From Devosia ureilytica (GTDB lineage: Bacteria; Pseudomonadota; Alphaproteobacteria; Rhizobiales; Devosiaceae), in contig NZ_JAMZCU010000004.1 in NCBI RefSeq assembly GCF_024273195.1, positions 248,001-312,000 of the forward strand: DNA of 64,000 bases, in the 5' to 3' direction. Each line of letters starts with the position of its first letter. Position 1 is the first letter of the stretch. Under the pieces are notes generated by a model that was given only the letters and a program-made list of their open reading frames with translations, had not been told where the DNA came from and did not search any database. Positions 15,087 to 25,170 of the stretch are shown here, piece after piece. The translations under genes were made by a program, and so were the position numbers.

Positions 15087-18000
15087 TCAGAACGCCGAGG
15101 CCATCAGCGAAGCATTGCCACCGGCCGCCGTGGTGTCGATGCAGACATGGCGTTCCACCTGCAGGCGTCCAATATCACCGGGGCTGAAGAGGATCGGCAG
15201 GAGCGCGCCCTCACGACGGCTCATCGCAAGTCGGACGGATTTGAGGCCCGCCTCATCCCCAAACCAGGCGACCGCGTCAAATGTGGTGCCAGTGACAAGC
15301 TCGTCGATATCCATCTCGCCCACCGCGAAGCGGCATCCGGCCCTTTCGGCCATGGCCCGCTGCGCGGCAAAGTCTTCCGGCGTCGGGCCGAGGCACAAAA
15401 GCGTCCCGCGCGGCGCCACATAGAGACGGTTGCTCTCCCCTGTCGGCCCAGGCAGTTCAATGGCACCGGACTGGAGGTCGCTGCCCTCAAGGGTAAAGCG
15501 CGGCAGATAATGCGGACCGCCGGCCTTGGGCCCTGTGCCCGACAAGCCTTCGCCACCGAAGGGCTGGCTGCCGACGACCGCGCCGATCTGGTTGCGGTTG
15601 ATATAGATATTGCCCACGTGCACATCCCGGGCCAGCCGCTTCACCCGCGACGATATTCGCGTGTGCATGCCAAATGTCAGGCCGTAGCCCGAACCGTTGA
15701 TGGCCGCCACGACCTTGCCCAGGTCATCGCCCTTGAAGCTCGCGACATGCAGGACCGGTCCAAAAATCTCTTCGGGCAGGTCCTCGATGCCAGAAACCTG
15801 GATGACGGTCGGCGCGATGAACGTGCAGCTTTCAGGCGCCGTCAGCTGATGCAAAACCCGTGACCTGCGCGCTTCGATATAGGCCGCAATCTTGTCGCGC
15901 GCCGGAATATCGATGATCGGCCCGATGTCGGTCTTGAGCGCGGCGGGGTCACCGAGCACCAATTCGTTCATCGCGCCCTTGAGCATGTCCAGAGTTCGTT
16001 CATAAACATCCTCCTGGATATAGGCCAGGCGCAGGGCCGAGCAGCGCTGGCCCGCCGACTGAAATGCCGATGCAATGATATCGCGCACCGCCTGTTCGGT
16101 CAGCGCAGTCGAATCCACCACCATCGCATTGAGCCCGCCGGTCTCGGCGATCAATGGTGCCTGAGGCGCCAGATGCTCAGCCATGGCCCGCTCAATCCGG
16201 CGTGCTGTCGGGAGCGAGCCGGTGAAGCAAACCCCCGCAATGCCTGGGATTTCGGTCAGCGCGGCGCCAATTTCAGCGCCGCCTGGCAGCAGTTGCACAG
16301 CATCCTCTGGCACGCCCGCCGCATGCATCAGCTGCACCGCCCGGAACGCCACCAGCGGGGTCTGCGGCGCCGGCTTTGCCAACACCGGATTGCCCGCCGC
16401 CAGCGCGGCGGCGATCTGGCCTGTAAAGATCGCCAGCGGAAAATTCCACGGCGAAATGCAGACAAAGGGCCCGCGCGGCATACCGGTCAAGTCCCTGGAT
16501 TCATTGGCATAATAGCGCAGGAAGTCCACCGCTTCGCGCACTTCCGACACCCCATCCGCCCAGGTTTTACCCGCCTCGCGGGCCAAAAGTGCCAGCAATT
16601 CTGGCGCGTTGGCCTCGTAGAAATCAGCAACGCGGCGCAGCATTTCGGCCCGTTCGGCAACAAGCACGGCACCCCAGCGCGACGCGGTCGCAGTCATCAC
16701 GGCGTCACGCACCTGCTCGGCACTCGCCGCGACTACCGACCCGACCTGATCATCGGGATTGGCCGGGTTCACAACAAACTGCGCCGCCCCATCGCCTGAC
16801 GCCATCGCACCCAACGGCCCCGCCTGCCAGCTCCGGGTCATGAACTGATCTCGCGCGCTGTTCATGGCATCGAATGCCACGGGGTCCGTCAAATCAAGGC
16901 CTGCCGAATTCTGTCGCGCTACAAATATCCCTCCCGGCGCAGGGATCGTAGGATTGGCGAAGTTTCCCTGCTGCGCCAGTAACTTACCGATCGGGTCCTC
17001 GGCCACGATTGCGGCCGGAATGTCGGCGTCAGCGATCTGATAGACGAACGAACCATTGGCACCGTTCTCAAGCAGCCGTCGCACAAGATAGGCCAATAGG
17101 TCCTTGTGGGCGCCAACCGGCGCATAGACGCGGGTCGTGGTCGCATGGGCTTTGCGCAGGGCCGCATGCAATTGCTCACCCATGCCGTGCAGGCGCTGGA
17201 ATTCGTAGCTGTCCGTGCCGCGCCCCGCCGCCGCAGCCAGGTGCAGAACTGCCGCCGCCGTATGGGCATTGTGGGTCGCAAATTGCGGATAGATCCAGTT
17301 GGAAGCGAACAGCCTTTTCGCCGCAGCGATATAGCTCACATCAGTGGCGGCCTTGCGCGTGAACACCGGATAGCCGGGCAGGCCCAGCACCTGCGCCCGC
17401 TTGATTTCGGCGTCCCAATAGGCACCCTTGACCAGCCGCACCATGATACGCCGATCCAGCCGCTGGGCTGTCGCATCGAGCCAATCGACCAGCGGCAGCA
17501 CGCGCTTGCCATAGGCCTGGACGACGACGCCAAAACCGTCCCAACCGGCCAACTCTGGCGTCTCCAGCACCGCCTCTATCACATCAAGCGACAGGTCCAG
17601 CCGGTCGGCCTCTTCAGCATCGATGTTGAAACCCATATTGGCCCTGGCCGCGACCAGAGCCAGTTTTCGCGTGGCTTCCACCAGGTCAACCATGACCCGG
17701 TCGCGCTGGGCAACTTCGTAGCGCGGGTGGAGCGCGCTGAGCTTGACGGAAATGCCCGGATTGTCGCGCACGACGCCCCGCGTGCAGTGCGGCGCCAGTT
17801 TCTCGATGGCCTGTAGATAGGCCCGAAAATAGCGGCTGGCGTCGTCGGCAGTGCGCGCCGCCTCGCCTAGCATATCGTAGGAATAGCGATAGCCGTCTGC
17901 CTCGGGAGCCTTTGCATGCGCAATCGCCTCGTCGATGCTGCGCCCAAAGACGAACTGGCTGCCCATCAGCCGCATGGCTTGGCCCACAGCCGTGCGTATG

Positions 18001-18464
18001 ACTGGCTCACCCAGGCGCGCTACAGCCCGGTGCAGCGCCGATCTGGGCCCGATTTCGGGGTCGCCCAGCACCTCTGCAGTCAGGTTCAGCGCCCAGGACG
18101 AGAAATTGACCAGCGGGCTTGTCGAGCCATGAAAGTGGCTGGCCCAGTCGCCGTTCCCGACCTTGTCATGGATCAACGCATCAATCGTTTCGCTGTCGGG
18201 CACTCGCAGCAGGGCTTCGGCTAGCGACATCAGCGCCAGCCCTTCCTCGCTATCGAGCCCGAACTCGGCCAGAAAGCTCTCCATCAGCCCTGGTCGGGCA
18301 CCGTTGCGGACAGCTTCGACCAAGTCTACCGCGCGCAACGAAATCGCCGCTCGTGCGCCGGCGTCCAGTCCGGTGCGGGCGATGAGGTCGGGCACCAGCA
18401 CCGCCTCTTCGGCATGGAGCAGGCTGCGGAGGGCATGGCGGGCGGTCTGTGGGGCAGTAGGCAT
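15087..18464 (-). CDS. putA: Bifunctional proline dehydrogenase / delta-1-pyrroline-5-carboxylate dehydrogenase
   Basis: The product is 1125 residues. It oxidises proline to P5C with FAD and then to glutamate with NAD, channelling the intermediate. The proline dehydrogenase barrel covers about residues 80-480 (GISVKLSALHPRYE, RIMVRLVKGAYWDAEIKRAQ, QFATHNAHT, YEFQRLHGMG). The aldehyde dehydrogenase domain follows (CISPWNFPLAIFTGQIAAALAAGNPVLAKPA; catalytic Cys in SAGQRCSALR). A C-terminal ALDH-like tail is present. The N-terminus lacks the ribbon-helix-helix domain of enteric PutA, so regulation must be external; the divergent Lrp-family gene at 18581 fits. Confidence 0.96.
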   Translation of the reverse strand: MPTAPQTARHALRSLLHAEEAVLVPDLIARTGLDAGARAAISLRAVDLVEAVRNGARPGLMESFLAEFGLDSEEGLALMSLAEALLRVPDSETIDALIHDKVGNGDWASHFHGSTSPLVNFSSWALNLTAEVLGDPEIGPRSALHRAVARLGEPVIRTAVGQAMRLMGSQFVFGRSIDEAIAHAKAPEADGYRYSYDMLGEAARTADDASRYFRAYLQAIEKLAPHCTRGVVRDNPGISVKLSALHPRYEVAQRDRVMVDLVEATRKLALVAARANMGFNIDAEEADRLDLSLDVIEAVLETPELAGWDGFGVVVQAYGKRVLPLVDWLDATAQRLDRRIMVRLVKGAYWDAEIKRAQVLGLPGYPVFTRKAATDVSYIAAAKRLFASNWIYPQFATHNAHTAAAVLHLAAAAGRGTDSYEFQRLHGMGEQLHAALRKAHATTTRVYAPVGAHKDLLAYLVRRLLENGANGSFVYQIADADIPAAIVAEDPIGKLLAQQGNFANPTIPAPGGIFVARQNSAGLDLTDPVAFDAMNSARDQFMTRSWQAGPLGAMASGDGAAQFVVNPANPDDQVGSVVAASAEQVRDAVMTATASRWGAVLVAERAEMLRRVADFYEANAPELLALLAREAGKTWADGVSEVREAVDFLRYYANESRDLTGMPRGPFVCISPWNFPLAIFTGQIAAALAAGNPVLAKPAPQTPLVAFRAVQLMHAAGVPEDAVQLLPGGAEIGAALTEIPGIAGVCFTGSLPTARRIERAMAEHLAPQAPLIAETGGLNAMVVDSTALTEQAVRDIIASAFQSAGQRCSALRLAYIQEDVYERTLDMLKGAMNELVLGDPAALKTDIGPIIDIPARDKIAAYIEARRSRVLHQLTAPESCTFIAPTVIQVSGIEDLPEEIFGPVLHVASFKGDDLGKVVAAINGSGYGLTFGMHTRISSRVKRLARDVHVGNIYINRNQIGAVVGSQPFGGEGLSGTGPKAGGPHYLPRFTLEGSDLQSGAIELPGPTGESNRLYVAPRGTLLCLGPTPEDFAAQRAMAERAGCRFAVGEMDIDELVTGTTFDAVAWFGDEAGLKSVRLAMSRREGALLPILFSPGDIGRLQVERHVCIDTTAAGGNASLMASAF

Positions 18465-18580
18465 GGCTTCACCTCGAAAGTGCCCTATCCTGCCAGAACG
18501 TCAAACGGCGTTTCGCCTGATGTTGTGGGATTTGGCAGGTGAATGCTATGAAATGGGAGTACCTACTAGGATATAGCGCT

Positions 18581-19048
18581 ATGAGCACCGACAGTCTTGG
18601 GTCATTGGACCAGATCGACCGCCGTATCCTCGAAGAGCTGGCCCGCGACGGCCGCGTTAGTGTGGCGGAGTTGAGCCGACGGGTGAACCTCTCCAAGACG
18701 CCCTGTCAGGCACGGATCAAGCGTCTCGAACAGGATGGCTACATCCTGGGCTATCGCGCGGTGATCGACCCAACCCGCCTCGGCCTGCCCCATGTCGCCT
18801 TTGTCGAGGTGCGATTGAGCGATACGCGCAAGGCGGCGCTGGAAGCCTTCAACAAGGCTGTGCGCGCCCTGCCCGAGGTCGAACAGGCACATATGATCGC
18901 CTCCAGCTTTGACTATCTGCTCAAGGTGCGCACCAAGGATATCGCTGCTTATCGCGAGGTTCTGGGCGAAAAACTCTCTGCCCTGCCCCATGTCGCCCAT
19001 ACGTCCACGCATGTGTCGATGGAGGCGGTCAAGGACGATGCAGACTAG
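18581..19048 (+). CDS. Lrp/AsnC-family regulator (PutR-like)
   Basis: The product is 155 residues from ATG 18581; an upstream in-frame ATG at 18539 has no ribosome site. It has the Lrp helix-turn-helix (LDQIDRRILEELARDGRVSVAELSRRVNLSKTPCQARIKRLEQDGYI) and a C-terminal RAM ligand domain (VAFVEVRLSDTRKAALEAF, MIASSFDYLLKVRTKD). Lrp-type PutR proteins activate putA in response to proline in alphaproteobacteria, and the divergent placement here matches. It is 63 bp upstream of cobF in the same direction, with only a small hairpin between. Confidence 0.9.
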   Translation: MSTDSLGSLDQIDRRILEELARDGRVSVAELSRRVNLSKTPCQARIKRLEQDGYILGYRAVIDPTRLGLPHVAFVEVRLSDTRKAALEAFNKAVRALPEVEQAHMIASSFDYLLKVRTKDIAAYREVLGEKLSALPHVAHTSTHVSMEAVKDDAD

Positions 19049-19111
19049 GCGCGCTTGCATGCGCCGCCGCGCTCTGCCATTCCGACAGCACCACAGCGCC
19101 AGGGCACGCCC

Positions 19112-19840
19112 ATGAAGACCATTCTCGTTGTCGGTATCGGCACTGGTAGTGCCGAGCACCTGACCATTGCAGCCATCGAGGCCTTGAACCGCGCTGATGT
19201 GCTGTTCGTGCCCGACAAAGGCATTGGCAAGGGCGAGTTGGCCGACGTGCGGCGCGAGATTATCGCCCGTTTCGTGCGCCAAAGCGATCCGCGCCAGATT
19301 GGCTATGCCGTCCCGCGCCGCGATGCCGCCAATCCCGACTACGGACGGGGCGTTGCCGAGTGGCACATGGCGCTGGCTGAAATTTTTGGCCTGCTGATTT
19401 CAGACGTCCCCCAAGGCGGGACTGGCGCATTCCTCGTCTGGGGCGATCCGGGGCTCTATGATTCCACGCTGCGCATCCTGGAGCATGTCTCCGAGCCGAT
19501 CGCCGTCGAAGTCATTCCTGGCATCACCGCTATCCAGGCGCTGACGGCCGCGCACGGCATTGCCCTCAATCGCATTGGCGAACCCGTGCTGATCACCCCT
19601 GGCCGCCAGCTGGCTGCGGTGGAAACCGACACCGTGGTCATGCTCGACGGGCGCATGGCCTTTCTCGATGCCGACCCCGATCTCGACATTTTCTGGGGCG
19701 CCTACCTCGGTACGGCTCAACAAATCCTGGTGGCCGGGCGATTGGGCGATGTTCGTGACCAGATTGTCGTTATGCGCGCCGAGGCGCGGGAACGCCATGG
19801 CTGGATCATGGATACCTATCTGCTGCGCAAGCCGGAGTAG
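19112..19840 (+). CDS. cobF: Precorrin-6A synthase (deacetylating)
   Basis: The product is 242 residues. CobF transfers a methyl group from SAM to C-1 of precorrin-5 with loss of acetate in the aerobic cobalamin pathway. The tetrapyrrole methylase fold is shown by the start KTILVVGIGTGSAEHLTIAAIEALNRADVLFVPDKG and by GDPGLYDSTLRIL and VEVIPGITAIQALTAAHGI. ATG 19112 has AGGG upstream; the frame is open from 19055 but without support. It is the first gene of the cob run; no B12 riboswitch precedes it. Confidence 0.93.
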   Translation: MKTILVVGIGTGSAEHLTIAAIEALNRADVLFVPDKGIGKGELADVRREIIARFVRQSDPRQIGYAVPRRDAANPDYGRGVAEWHMALAEIFGLLISDVPQGGTGAFLVWGDPGLYDSTLRILEHVSEPIAVEVIPGITAIQALTAAHGIALNRIGEPVLITPGRQLAAVETDTVVMLDGRMAFLDADPDLDIFWGAYLGTAQQILVAGRLGDVRDQIVVMRAEARERHGWIMDTYLLRKPE

Positions 19841-19879
19841 TGCTCCATTGCATCGGCTGCTAGAACCGTTCGATCCGCA

Positions 19880-21091
19880 ATGATCGAGCGCCCAGTGAAT
19901 CACGCCCACGCTATTTTCGGCCCGCAGAGCAGCGCCCGGCGCGGCGCGTGCCCAACGCTAGACGCCCCCATGCGGACCGGCGACGGCCTCTTGGCGCGTA
20001 TCCGCGTGGTGGGGTCGGTTATATCTCCCGACCAGCTGTCGGGCTTGGCCGAACTGGCAACAGAACACGGCAACGGCCTGGTCGAGGTCACCGCACGCGG
20101 CAATCTGCAAGTGCGCGGGCTGCGCCCAGAAACCGCTCCGCCGTTTGCAACGGCGGTGGCGCGCTTGTTGACTGTCGAAACCGGGCTGGTTGTCGACACC
20201 TCGCCTCTGGCCGGGCTTGACCCACACGAGATCATCGACCCTGCCCCGCTGGCCCGGCAATTGCGGGCGGATGCCGCCCCTTTTGCCGCCCGGCTTGGCC
20301 CCAAAGTCAGCGTTGTGGTGGATGGGGGCGGGCAGATTTCCCTGGCAACGTTCAAGGCCGACATTCGCCTCACCGCTCTTGGCAAGGACCACTGGGCCGT
20401 CGCCCTTGGCGGCGGCAAGCCCCAGCAGATGGACACCGATAGTGCCTTGGCCGCCGCGATTGCCTTGCTTGGCGCCTTGGCTGCCATTGGCCCCGAGGCC
20501 CGGGCGACCGACCTGTTTCCTGTGAGAGACGCGCGCGCAGAACCTTCGCCTGCCGTCTTGGCGAGGAGCTTGGCCGACGGCGCTGATCGGCTCCGCCTCC
20601 GCGACGGACACACCATTCCCATCGCCCTGCCGTTCGGCCAGGTGCACGGCGCTATCTTGATCGCCTTGATGGAAGCGGCCCAGATCGACGGGATCACAAA
20701 TATCCGCCTCGCGCCGGATCATTGTCTTTTGCTCGACAACGCCAGCCCTGCGCTGATCCGTCGGGCCGCGGCTCTGGGGTTCATTACCGATCCCGGCGAT
20801 CCGCGACGTCGCGTCAGCGCCTGCATCGGCAATCAGGGCTGCGCCTCGGGCCATATCGCTGCCCGTGATATCGCCGCCCGGCTGGCCCCGCAGCTGCATG
20901 CGCACCAGCAACTGCATGTGTCAGGCTGCGCCAAGGGTTGCGCTCATCCGCGCCCGGCTCATGTGACCCTGGTTGGTACTGCCGACGGGATTGGCCTTGT
21001 CATCAATGGCCGGGCGGGCGATACGCCAGAGCAGTTTCTGGACGAGGCCGCGCTTGCTGCCGCCCTCGTCTCCTCCCAGGATAGGCGATGA
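19880..21091 (+). CDS. cobG: Precorrin-3B synthase
   Basis: The product is 403 residues. CobG is a sirohaem-free, haem-binding relative of sulfite/nitrite reductase with one 4Fe-4S cluster that uses oxygen to make precorrin-3B; it marks the aerobic route. Visible are the ferredoxin-like half repeats (GLVEVTARGNLQVRGLRPET; ITNIRLAPDHCLLL) and the cluster cysteines in SACIGNQGCASG and VSGCAKGCAHP. The stop overlaps cobH by 4 bp. A 39-bp gap separates it from cobF, too short for a separate regulatory RNA. Confidence 0.93.
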   Translation: MIERPVNHAHAIFGPQSSARRGACPTLDAPMRTGDGLLARIRVVGSVISPDQLSGLAELATEHGNGLVEVTARGNLQVRGLRPETAPPFATAVARLLTVETGLVVDTSPLAGLDPHEIIDPAPLARQLRADAAPFAARLGPKVSVVVDGGGQISLATFKADIRLTALGKDHWAVALGGGKPQQMDTDSALAAAIALLGALAAIGPEARATDLFPVRDARAEPSPAVLARSLADGADRLRLRDGHTIPIALPFGQVHGAILIALMEAAQIDGITNIRLAPDHCLLLDNASPALIRRAAALGFITDPGDPRRRVSACIGNQGCASGHIAARDIAARLAPQLHAHQQLHVSGCAKGCAHPRPAHVTLVGTADGIGLVINGRAGDTPEQFLDEAALAAALVSSQDRR

Positions 21092-21720
21092 CGCAATACG
21101 ACTACATCAAGGAAGGCGACAGCATCTATCGCCAGTCCTTTGCCATCATCCGCGCCGAGGCCGATCTTTCGGGCTTTGCCGAGGATGAAGCCGAACTGGC
21201 GGTACGCATGATCCATGCCGCCGGCATGGTCGAGGCCGCACGGTATTTCGTTTTCAGTCCCGGCTTTGTTACTGCGGCGCGCATCGCGCTCAATGCCGGT
21301 GCGCCGATCCTGTGCGATGCCGAAATGGTCGCACGCGGCGTCACTGCCGCGCGGCTGCCGGCAGACAATGACGTGATCTGCACCCTGCGCGATCCAAGAA
21401 CGCCAGACCTGGCTGCGGCCATCGGCAACACCCGCTCTGCTGCCGCTTTGCACTTGTGGGACAAGGACCTCGAAGGCGCAGTGGTTGCCATCGGCAATGC
21501 CCCCACCGCCCTCTTTCACCTGCTCGAAATGCTGCGCGACGGCGCGCCAAAGCCGGCCGCTATCATCGGCATGCCGGTGGGCTTTGTCGGCGCCGCCGAA
21601 TCCAAGGACGCGCTGGCCGAGAACTCTTATGGCGTGCCCTATGCCATTGTCCGCGGGCGGCTGGGCGGCAGCGCCATCACCTCGGCCTGTCTCAATGCTT
21701 TGGCGAGGCCGGGCCTGTGA
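21088..21720 (+). CDS. cobH: Precorrin-8X methylmutase
   Basis: The product is 210 residues. CobH moves the C-11 methyl group to C-12 to give hydrogenobyrinic acid. Family features are YIKEGDSIYRQSFAIIRAEADL near the start, AVRMIHAAGM with the catalytic His, GAPILCDAEMVARGV, and NAPTALFHLLEMLRDGAPKPAAIIGMPVGFVGAAESK. Start and stop both overlap neighbouring cob genes, as expected for translational coupling. Confidence 0.96.
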   Translation: MTQYDYIKEGDSIYRQSFAIIRAEADLSGFAEDEAELAVRMIHAAGMVEAARYFVFSPGFVTAARIALNAGAPILCDAEMVARGVTAARLPADNDVICTLRDPRTPDLAAAIGNTRSAAALHLWDKDLEGAVVAIGNAPTALFHLLEMLRDGAPKPAAIIGMPVGFVGAAESKDALAENSYGVPYAIVRGRLGGSAITSACLNALARPGL

Positions 21721-22442
21721 GCGGAAAACTGATCGGCGTCGGCACTGGCCCCGGCGACCCTGAACTGCTGACACTCAAGGCCGTCCGCGCCATTGAGCGC
21801 GCCGATGTTGTGGCCTTTTTCGCCAAGCGCGGCAATCCGAGTAATGCTCGCGCCATCGTTGTGGAACATTTCCGCACCGGCCAGGTCGAGGAGGCGCTGG
21901 ACTACCCGGTGACGACCGAGATCCATCGCCATGACAACGGCTATCGCGATCAGATCCAGAGGTTCTACACGGAAGCCGCCGAACGTCTGGCCGCGCACCT
22001 CGACGCCGGGCGCACCGTGGCTGTGCTCAGCGAGGGCGATCCGCTGTTCTATGGCAGCTATATGCACCTCCACGTCCGGCTGGCGCCGCGCTACGATACC
22101 CAGGTCATCCCGGGCATCACCGCCATGTCGGGGTGCTGGTCGTCGGCGGGCCTGCCGCTGGTGCAGGGCGACGATATCCTGACCATCCTGCCCGGAACGC
22201 TGGATCAGGCCGAACTGGCCCGCCGTCTCAGCGACACACAGGGCGCCGTCATCATGAAGCTGGGGCGCAACCTTCCCAAGGTTCGGGCTGCACTTGCCGA
22301 TGCCGGTCGTCTCGACGGAGCGGTCTATGTCGAACGTGGCACCATGGACAATGGTGCCTCCATCGCCCTGACTGAAAAGCCCAACGACGACGCGCCCTAT
22401 TTCTCGCTGGTGCTGGTGCCTGGCTGGAGTGCGCGGCTATGA
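21717..22442 (+). CDS. cobI: Precorrin-2 C20-methyltransferase
   Basis: The product is 241 residues from a GTG at 21717 that overlaps the cobH stop. CobI methylates C-20 of precorrin-2. It has the class III methylase glycine-rich start (LIGVGTGPGDPELLTLKAVRAIERADVV), the SEGDPLFYGSYMHLHVRL loop and VIPGITAMSGCWSSAGLPLVQGDD. The long frame that opens at 21456 is a shadow of cobH upstream of this GTG. Confidence 0.94.
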   Translation: MSGKLIGVGTGPGDPELLTLKAVRAIERADVVAFFAKRGNPSNARAIVVEHFRTGQVEEALDYPVTTEIHRHDNGYRDQIQRFYTEAAERLAAHLDAGRTVAVLSEGDPLFYGSYMHLHVRLAPRYDTQVIPGITAMSGCWSSAGLPLVQGDDILTILPGTLDQAELARRLSDTQGAVIMKLGRNLPKVRAALADAGRLDGAVYVERGTMDNGASIALTEKPNDDAPYFSLVLVPGWSARL

Positions 22443-23191
22443 CCGGCAAGCTGACGATCATCGGCACCGGCCCCGGCAATCCGGGCCAGACGACGCCGCA
22501 AGCCACCGACGCCATTGCCGCCGGCGAGCAGTTCTTTGGCTATGGCCCCTATCTCGACCGGTTGAACCTGCGACCCGACCAGATCCGTGTCGCTTCCGAC
22601 AATCGCGAAGAAATCGACCGGGCCCGCGCGGCGCTCGATGCGGCCTCGAAAGGCGCCACTGTCTGCGTCGTTTCGGGCGGCGATCCCGGCGTTTTCGCCA
22701 TGGCCGCAGCGATCTGTGAGGCGGTGGAAACCGGGCCAGAGACCTGGCGCCGCCTCGATATCACCGTGCTGCCCGGCGTCACTGCCATGCTGGCGGTCGC
22801 CGCTCGCGCCGGTGCGCCGCTGGGCCACGACTTTTGCGCCATTTCGCTATCGGACAATCTGAAGCCCTGGGACCTGATCGAGCGACGCCTGCGCGCCGTG
22901 GCTGAGGCGGGCCTGGTCATCGCGCTCTATAATCCCATTTCGAAAGCCCGCCCCTGGCAACTGGCCACGGCGTTCAAGCTGCTGCGCGAGGTTCTGCCGG
23001 TGACCACGCCCGTGATCTTTGGCCGCGCCATTGGCCGCCCTGACGAGCACTTTGCCGTCGGCCCGCTTGGCGAGGCCCATCAGCAGCCCGCCGACATGGC
23101 CACCTGCGTCATTATCGGATCGGCCGAAACCCGGATCATCGAGCGTCCCGGCATGGACCCGCTGGTCTATTCGCCAAGGAGTATCGGCTGA
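22439..23191 (+). CDS. cobJ: Precorrin-3B C17-methyltransferase
   Basis: The product is 250 residues. CobJ methylates C-17 and contracts the ring to precorrin-4. The methylase core is visible as LTIIGTGPGNPGQTTPQATDAIAAGEQFFGYGPYLDRL, VSGGDPGVFAMAAAICEAVE and VLPGVTAMLAVAARAGAPLGHDFCAISLSDNLKPWDLIERRL. The stop shares a base with the cobL start, leaving no room for cobK, which lies between J and L in the classical Pseudomonas denitrificans cluster. Confidence 0.94.
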   Translation: MTGKLTIIGTGPGNPGQTTPQATDAIAAGEQFFGYGPYLDRLNLRPDQIRVASDNREEIDRARAALDAASKGATVCVVSGGDPGVFAMAAAICEAVETGPETWRRLDITVLPGVTAMLAVAARAGAPLGHDFCAISLSDNLKPWDLIERRLRAVAEAGLVIALYNPISKARPWQLATAFKLLREVLPVTTPVIFGRAIGRPDEHFAVGPLGEAHQQPADMATCVIIGSAETRIIERPGMDPLVYSPRSIG

Positions 23192-24402
23192 TGCCAGAGG
23201 CCTGGTTGACCATTATCGGCATTGGCGAGGATGGCCTATATGGCCTGTCCCCCGCCGCCCGGGCCGCATTGGCCGGTGCCGAAATCGTCTTTGGCGGCAC
23301 CCGGCACCTCGAGTTGGCCGCCCCAGCCATCAAGGGTGAGCAGCATCCTTGGCAAACGCCGTTCTCCCGGTCCGTTGACGCCGTTCTTGCCGCGCGCGGC
23401 CGTAAAGTTTGCGTGCTGGCCTCCGGCGATCCCTTCCACTATGGGGTCGGCGCGACCCTGTCGCGCCATGTCGATCCGACGCAGATGCATGTCATCCCGC
23501 ATGCTTCGGCGTTCAGCCTTGCTGCATCGCGCCTGGGCTGGCCTTTGCAGGATGTGGTGAGCATTTCGCTCCACGGCCGCCCAATCGATCTTATTCGCCC
23601 GCATCTGCACGCAACGGCCCGCATTCTGGCGCTGACGTCGGATGAAAAGGGGCCCGGCGCGCTGGCGGCGCTGCTGGTCGAGGCGGGATTTGGTCGTTCG
23701 ATCATTACGGTGCTCGAGGCCCTGGGGGGGCCGCACGAACAGATCCGCTCGCAAATGGCCGATGGCTTCACCCTGACTGAGCTAAACCCGCTTAATATCT
23801 GCGCCATCACGGTCGCGCCGCTGCCGGGTGCCCGTGTGCTGCCGCTGACGCCGGGCCTCGAGGATACGTTGTTCGAGCACGACGGACAGATCACCAAGCG
23901 CGACATCCGCGCCTTGACCCTTTCGGCGCTGGCCCCACGCACGCATGAGTTGCTGTGGGACATTGGTGCAGGGTCCGGGTCCATTGGTATCGAGTGGATG
24001 CTGGCCGATGCCAGCCTGCGTGCCGTCGCCATCGAGAGCGAACCCGAGCGCGCCCAGCGCATCGCGCGCAATGCCCGCGCCTTCGGTGTGCCCGATCTGC
24101 ACGTAGTCGAAGGCCCTGCGCCCCATGTTCTGGCCGGGCTGGAGCCTCCGCACGCCATCTTCATTGGCGGCGGGGGAACCGATCCGGGTGTCATGGACGC
24201 CGCCATTTCTGCCTTGCGCCCCGGCGGGCGGTTGGTGGCCAATGCTGTCAGCCTTGAAATGGAACAGTCCCTTTTGGCTTTGCATGCCAAACATGGCGGA
24301 GAGCTGGTTCGCCTTTCGGTGGCGCAGGCTGCGCCGCTTGGCACCATGACCGGCTGGCGCCCCGCCATGCCGATCACCCAGTGGCGCTGGAGCAAGCCAT
24401 GA
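23191..24402 (+). CDS. cobL: Precorrin-6Y C5,15-methyltransferase (decarboxylating)
   Basis: The product is 403 residues and is the fused two-domain form. The N-terminal CbiE-type methylase (about 1-205: [50 protein letters not shown]) methylates C-5/C-15. The C-terminal CbiT-type Rossmann methyltransferase ([36 protein letters not shown]) decarboxylates and methylates. It overlaps cobM by 4 bp. Its substrate, precorrin-6B, is made by CobK, whose gene is not in this window. Confidence 0.95.
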   Translation: MPEAWLTIIGIGEDGLYGLSPAARAALAGAEIVFGGTRHLELAAPAIKGEQHPWQTPFSRSVDAVLAARGRKVCVLASGDPFHYGVGATLSRHVDPTQMHVIPHASAFSLAASRLGWPLQDVVSISLHGRPIDLIRPHLHATARILALTSDEKGPGALAALLVEAGFGRSIITVLEALGGPHEQIRSQMADGFTLTELNPLNICAITVAPLPGARVLPLTPGLEDTLFEHDGQITKRDIRALTLSALAPRTHELLWDIGAGSGSIGIEWMLADASLRAVAIESEPERAQRIARNARAFGVPDLHVVEGPAPHVLAGLEPPHAIFIGGGGTDPGVMDAAISALRPGGRLVANAVSLEMEQSLLALHAKHGGELVRLSVAQAAPLGTMTGWRPAMPITQWRWSKP

Positions 24403-25160
24403 GCGTGCATTTCATTGGGGCCGGCCCCGGCGCCGCCGACCTGATCACCGTGCGCGGCCGCGATCTGCTCGCCCGCTGCCCGGTCTGTCTTTATGCCGGC
24501 TCCATCGTGCCCCGGGAGATGCTCGACTGGTGCGGCCCCGGCACGAGGCTCGTCGACACCGCTCCGATGTCGCTCGATGAAATCGAAGCTGAATATGTGC
24601 GCGCACATGAGGCAGGCGAAGACGTCGCGCGCCTGCACTCGGGCGACCTGTCAATTTGGAGCGCCGTGGCCGAGCAGATGCGGCGCCTCGACCGTCTCGG
24701 GATTCCTTATACCCTCACCCCTGGCGTGCCCGCCTTCGCTGCTGCAGCTGCCGCACTGGGGCGCGAGCTGACCATTCCGGCGGTCAATCAGTCCCTGGTG
24801 CTCACCCGTGTCGGCGGTCGCGCCTCGCCCATGCCGGACGGCGAGACACTCTCGGCCTTCGGCGCCACGGGGGCGACATTGGCCATCCACCTCGCCATTC
24901 ACTCGCTGGGTCGGATCGTTGCCGAGTTGCGCCCGTTCTATGGCGATGACTGTCCCGTCGCCATTGTCGCCCATGCGAGCTGGCCAGGTGAGGTTATCAT
25001 TCGCGGCATATTGGCAGATATCGAGGCCAGGTTCGACCCGACCATCGAGCGCACTGCCATCATCTTCGTCGGCAAGGGGCTGGCGGTGGAAGATTTTCGC
25101 GAGAGTTCGCTTTACGATCCCGACTACCAACGCCGCTTCCGCGGGCGCGAAGGACTTTAG
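24399..25160 (+). CDS. cobM: Precorrin-4 C11-methyltransferase
   Basis: The product is 253 residues from ATG 24399, which overlaps the cobL stop; the longer frame from 24381 is not supported. CobM methylates C-11 of precorrin-4. It shows [36 protein letters not shown], the [20 protein letters not shown] loop and [31 protein letters not shown], the standard CobM/CbiF pattern. Confidence 0.95.
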   Translation: MSVHFIGAGPGAADLITVRGRDLLARCPVCLYAGSIVPREMLDWCGPGTRLVDTAPMSLDEIEAEYVRAHEAGEDVARLHSGDLSIWSAVAEQMRRLDRLGIPYTLTPGVPAFAAAAAALGRELTIPAVNQSLVLTRVGGRASPMPDGETLSAFGATGATLAIHLAIHSLGRIVAELRPFYGDDCPVAIVAHASWPGEVIIRGILADIEARFDPTIERTAIIFVGKGLAVEDFRESSLYDPDYQRRFRGREGL

Positions 25161-25170
25161 GAGATTGACC

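Noticed and set aside
19049..19111. Cobalamin riboswitch before cobF
   Set aside because: The gap is 63 bp and shows only a small GGCGC/GCGCC hairpin; no B12-box-like segment is visible.
23439..24638. 399-residue minus-strand frame opposite cobL/cobM
   Set aside because: Antisense to two overlapping, motif-complete cob genes; no motif of its own.
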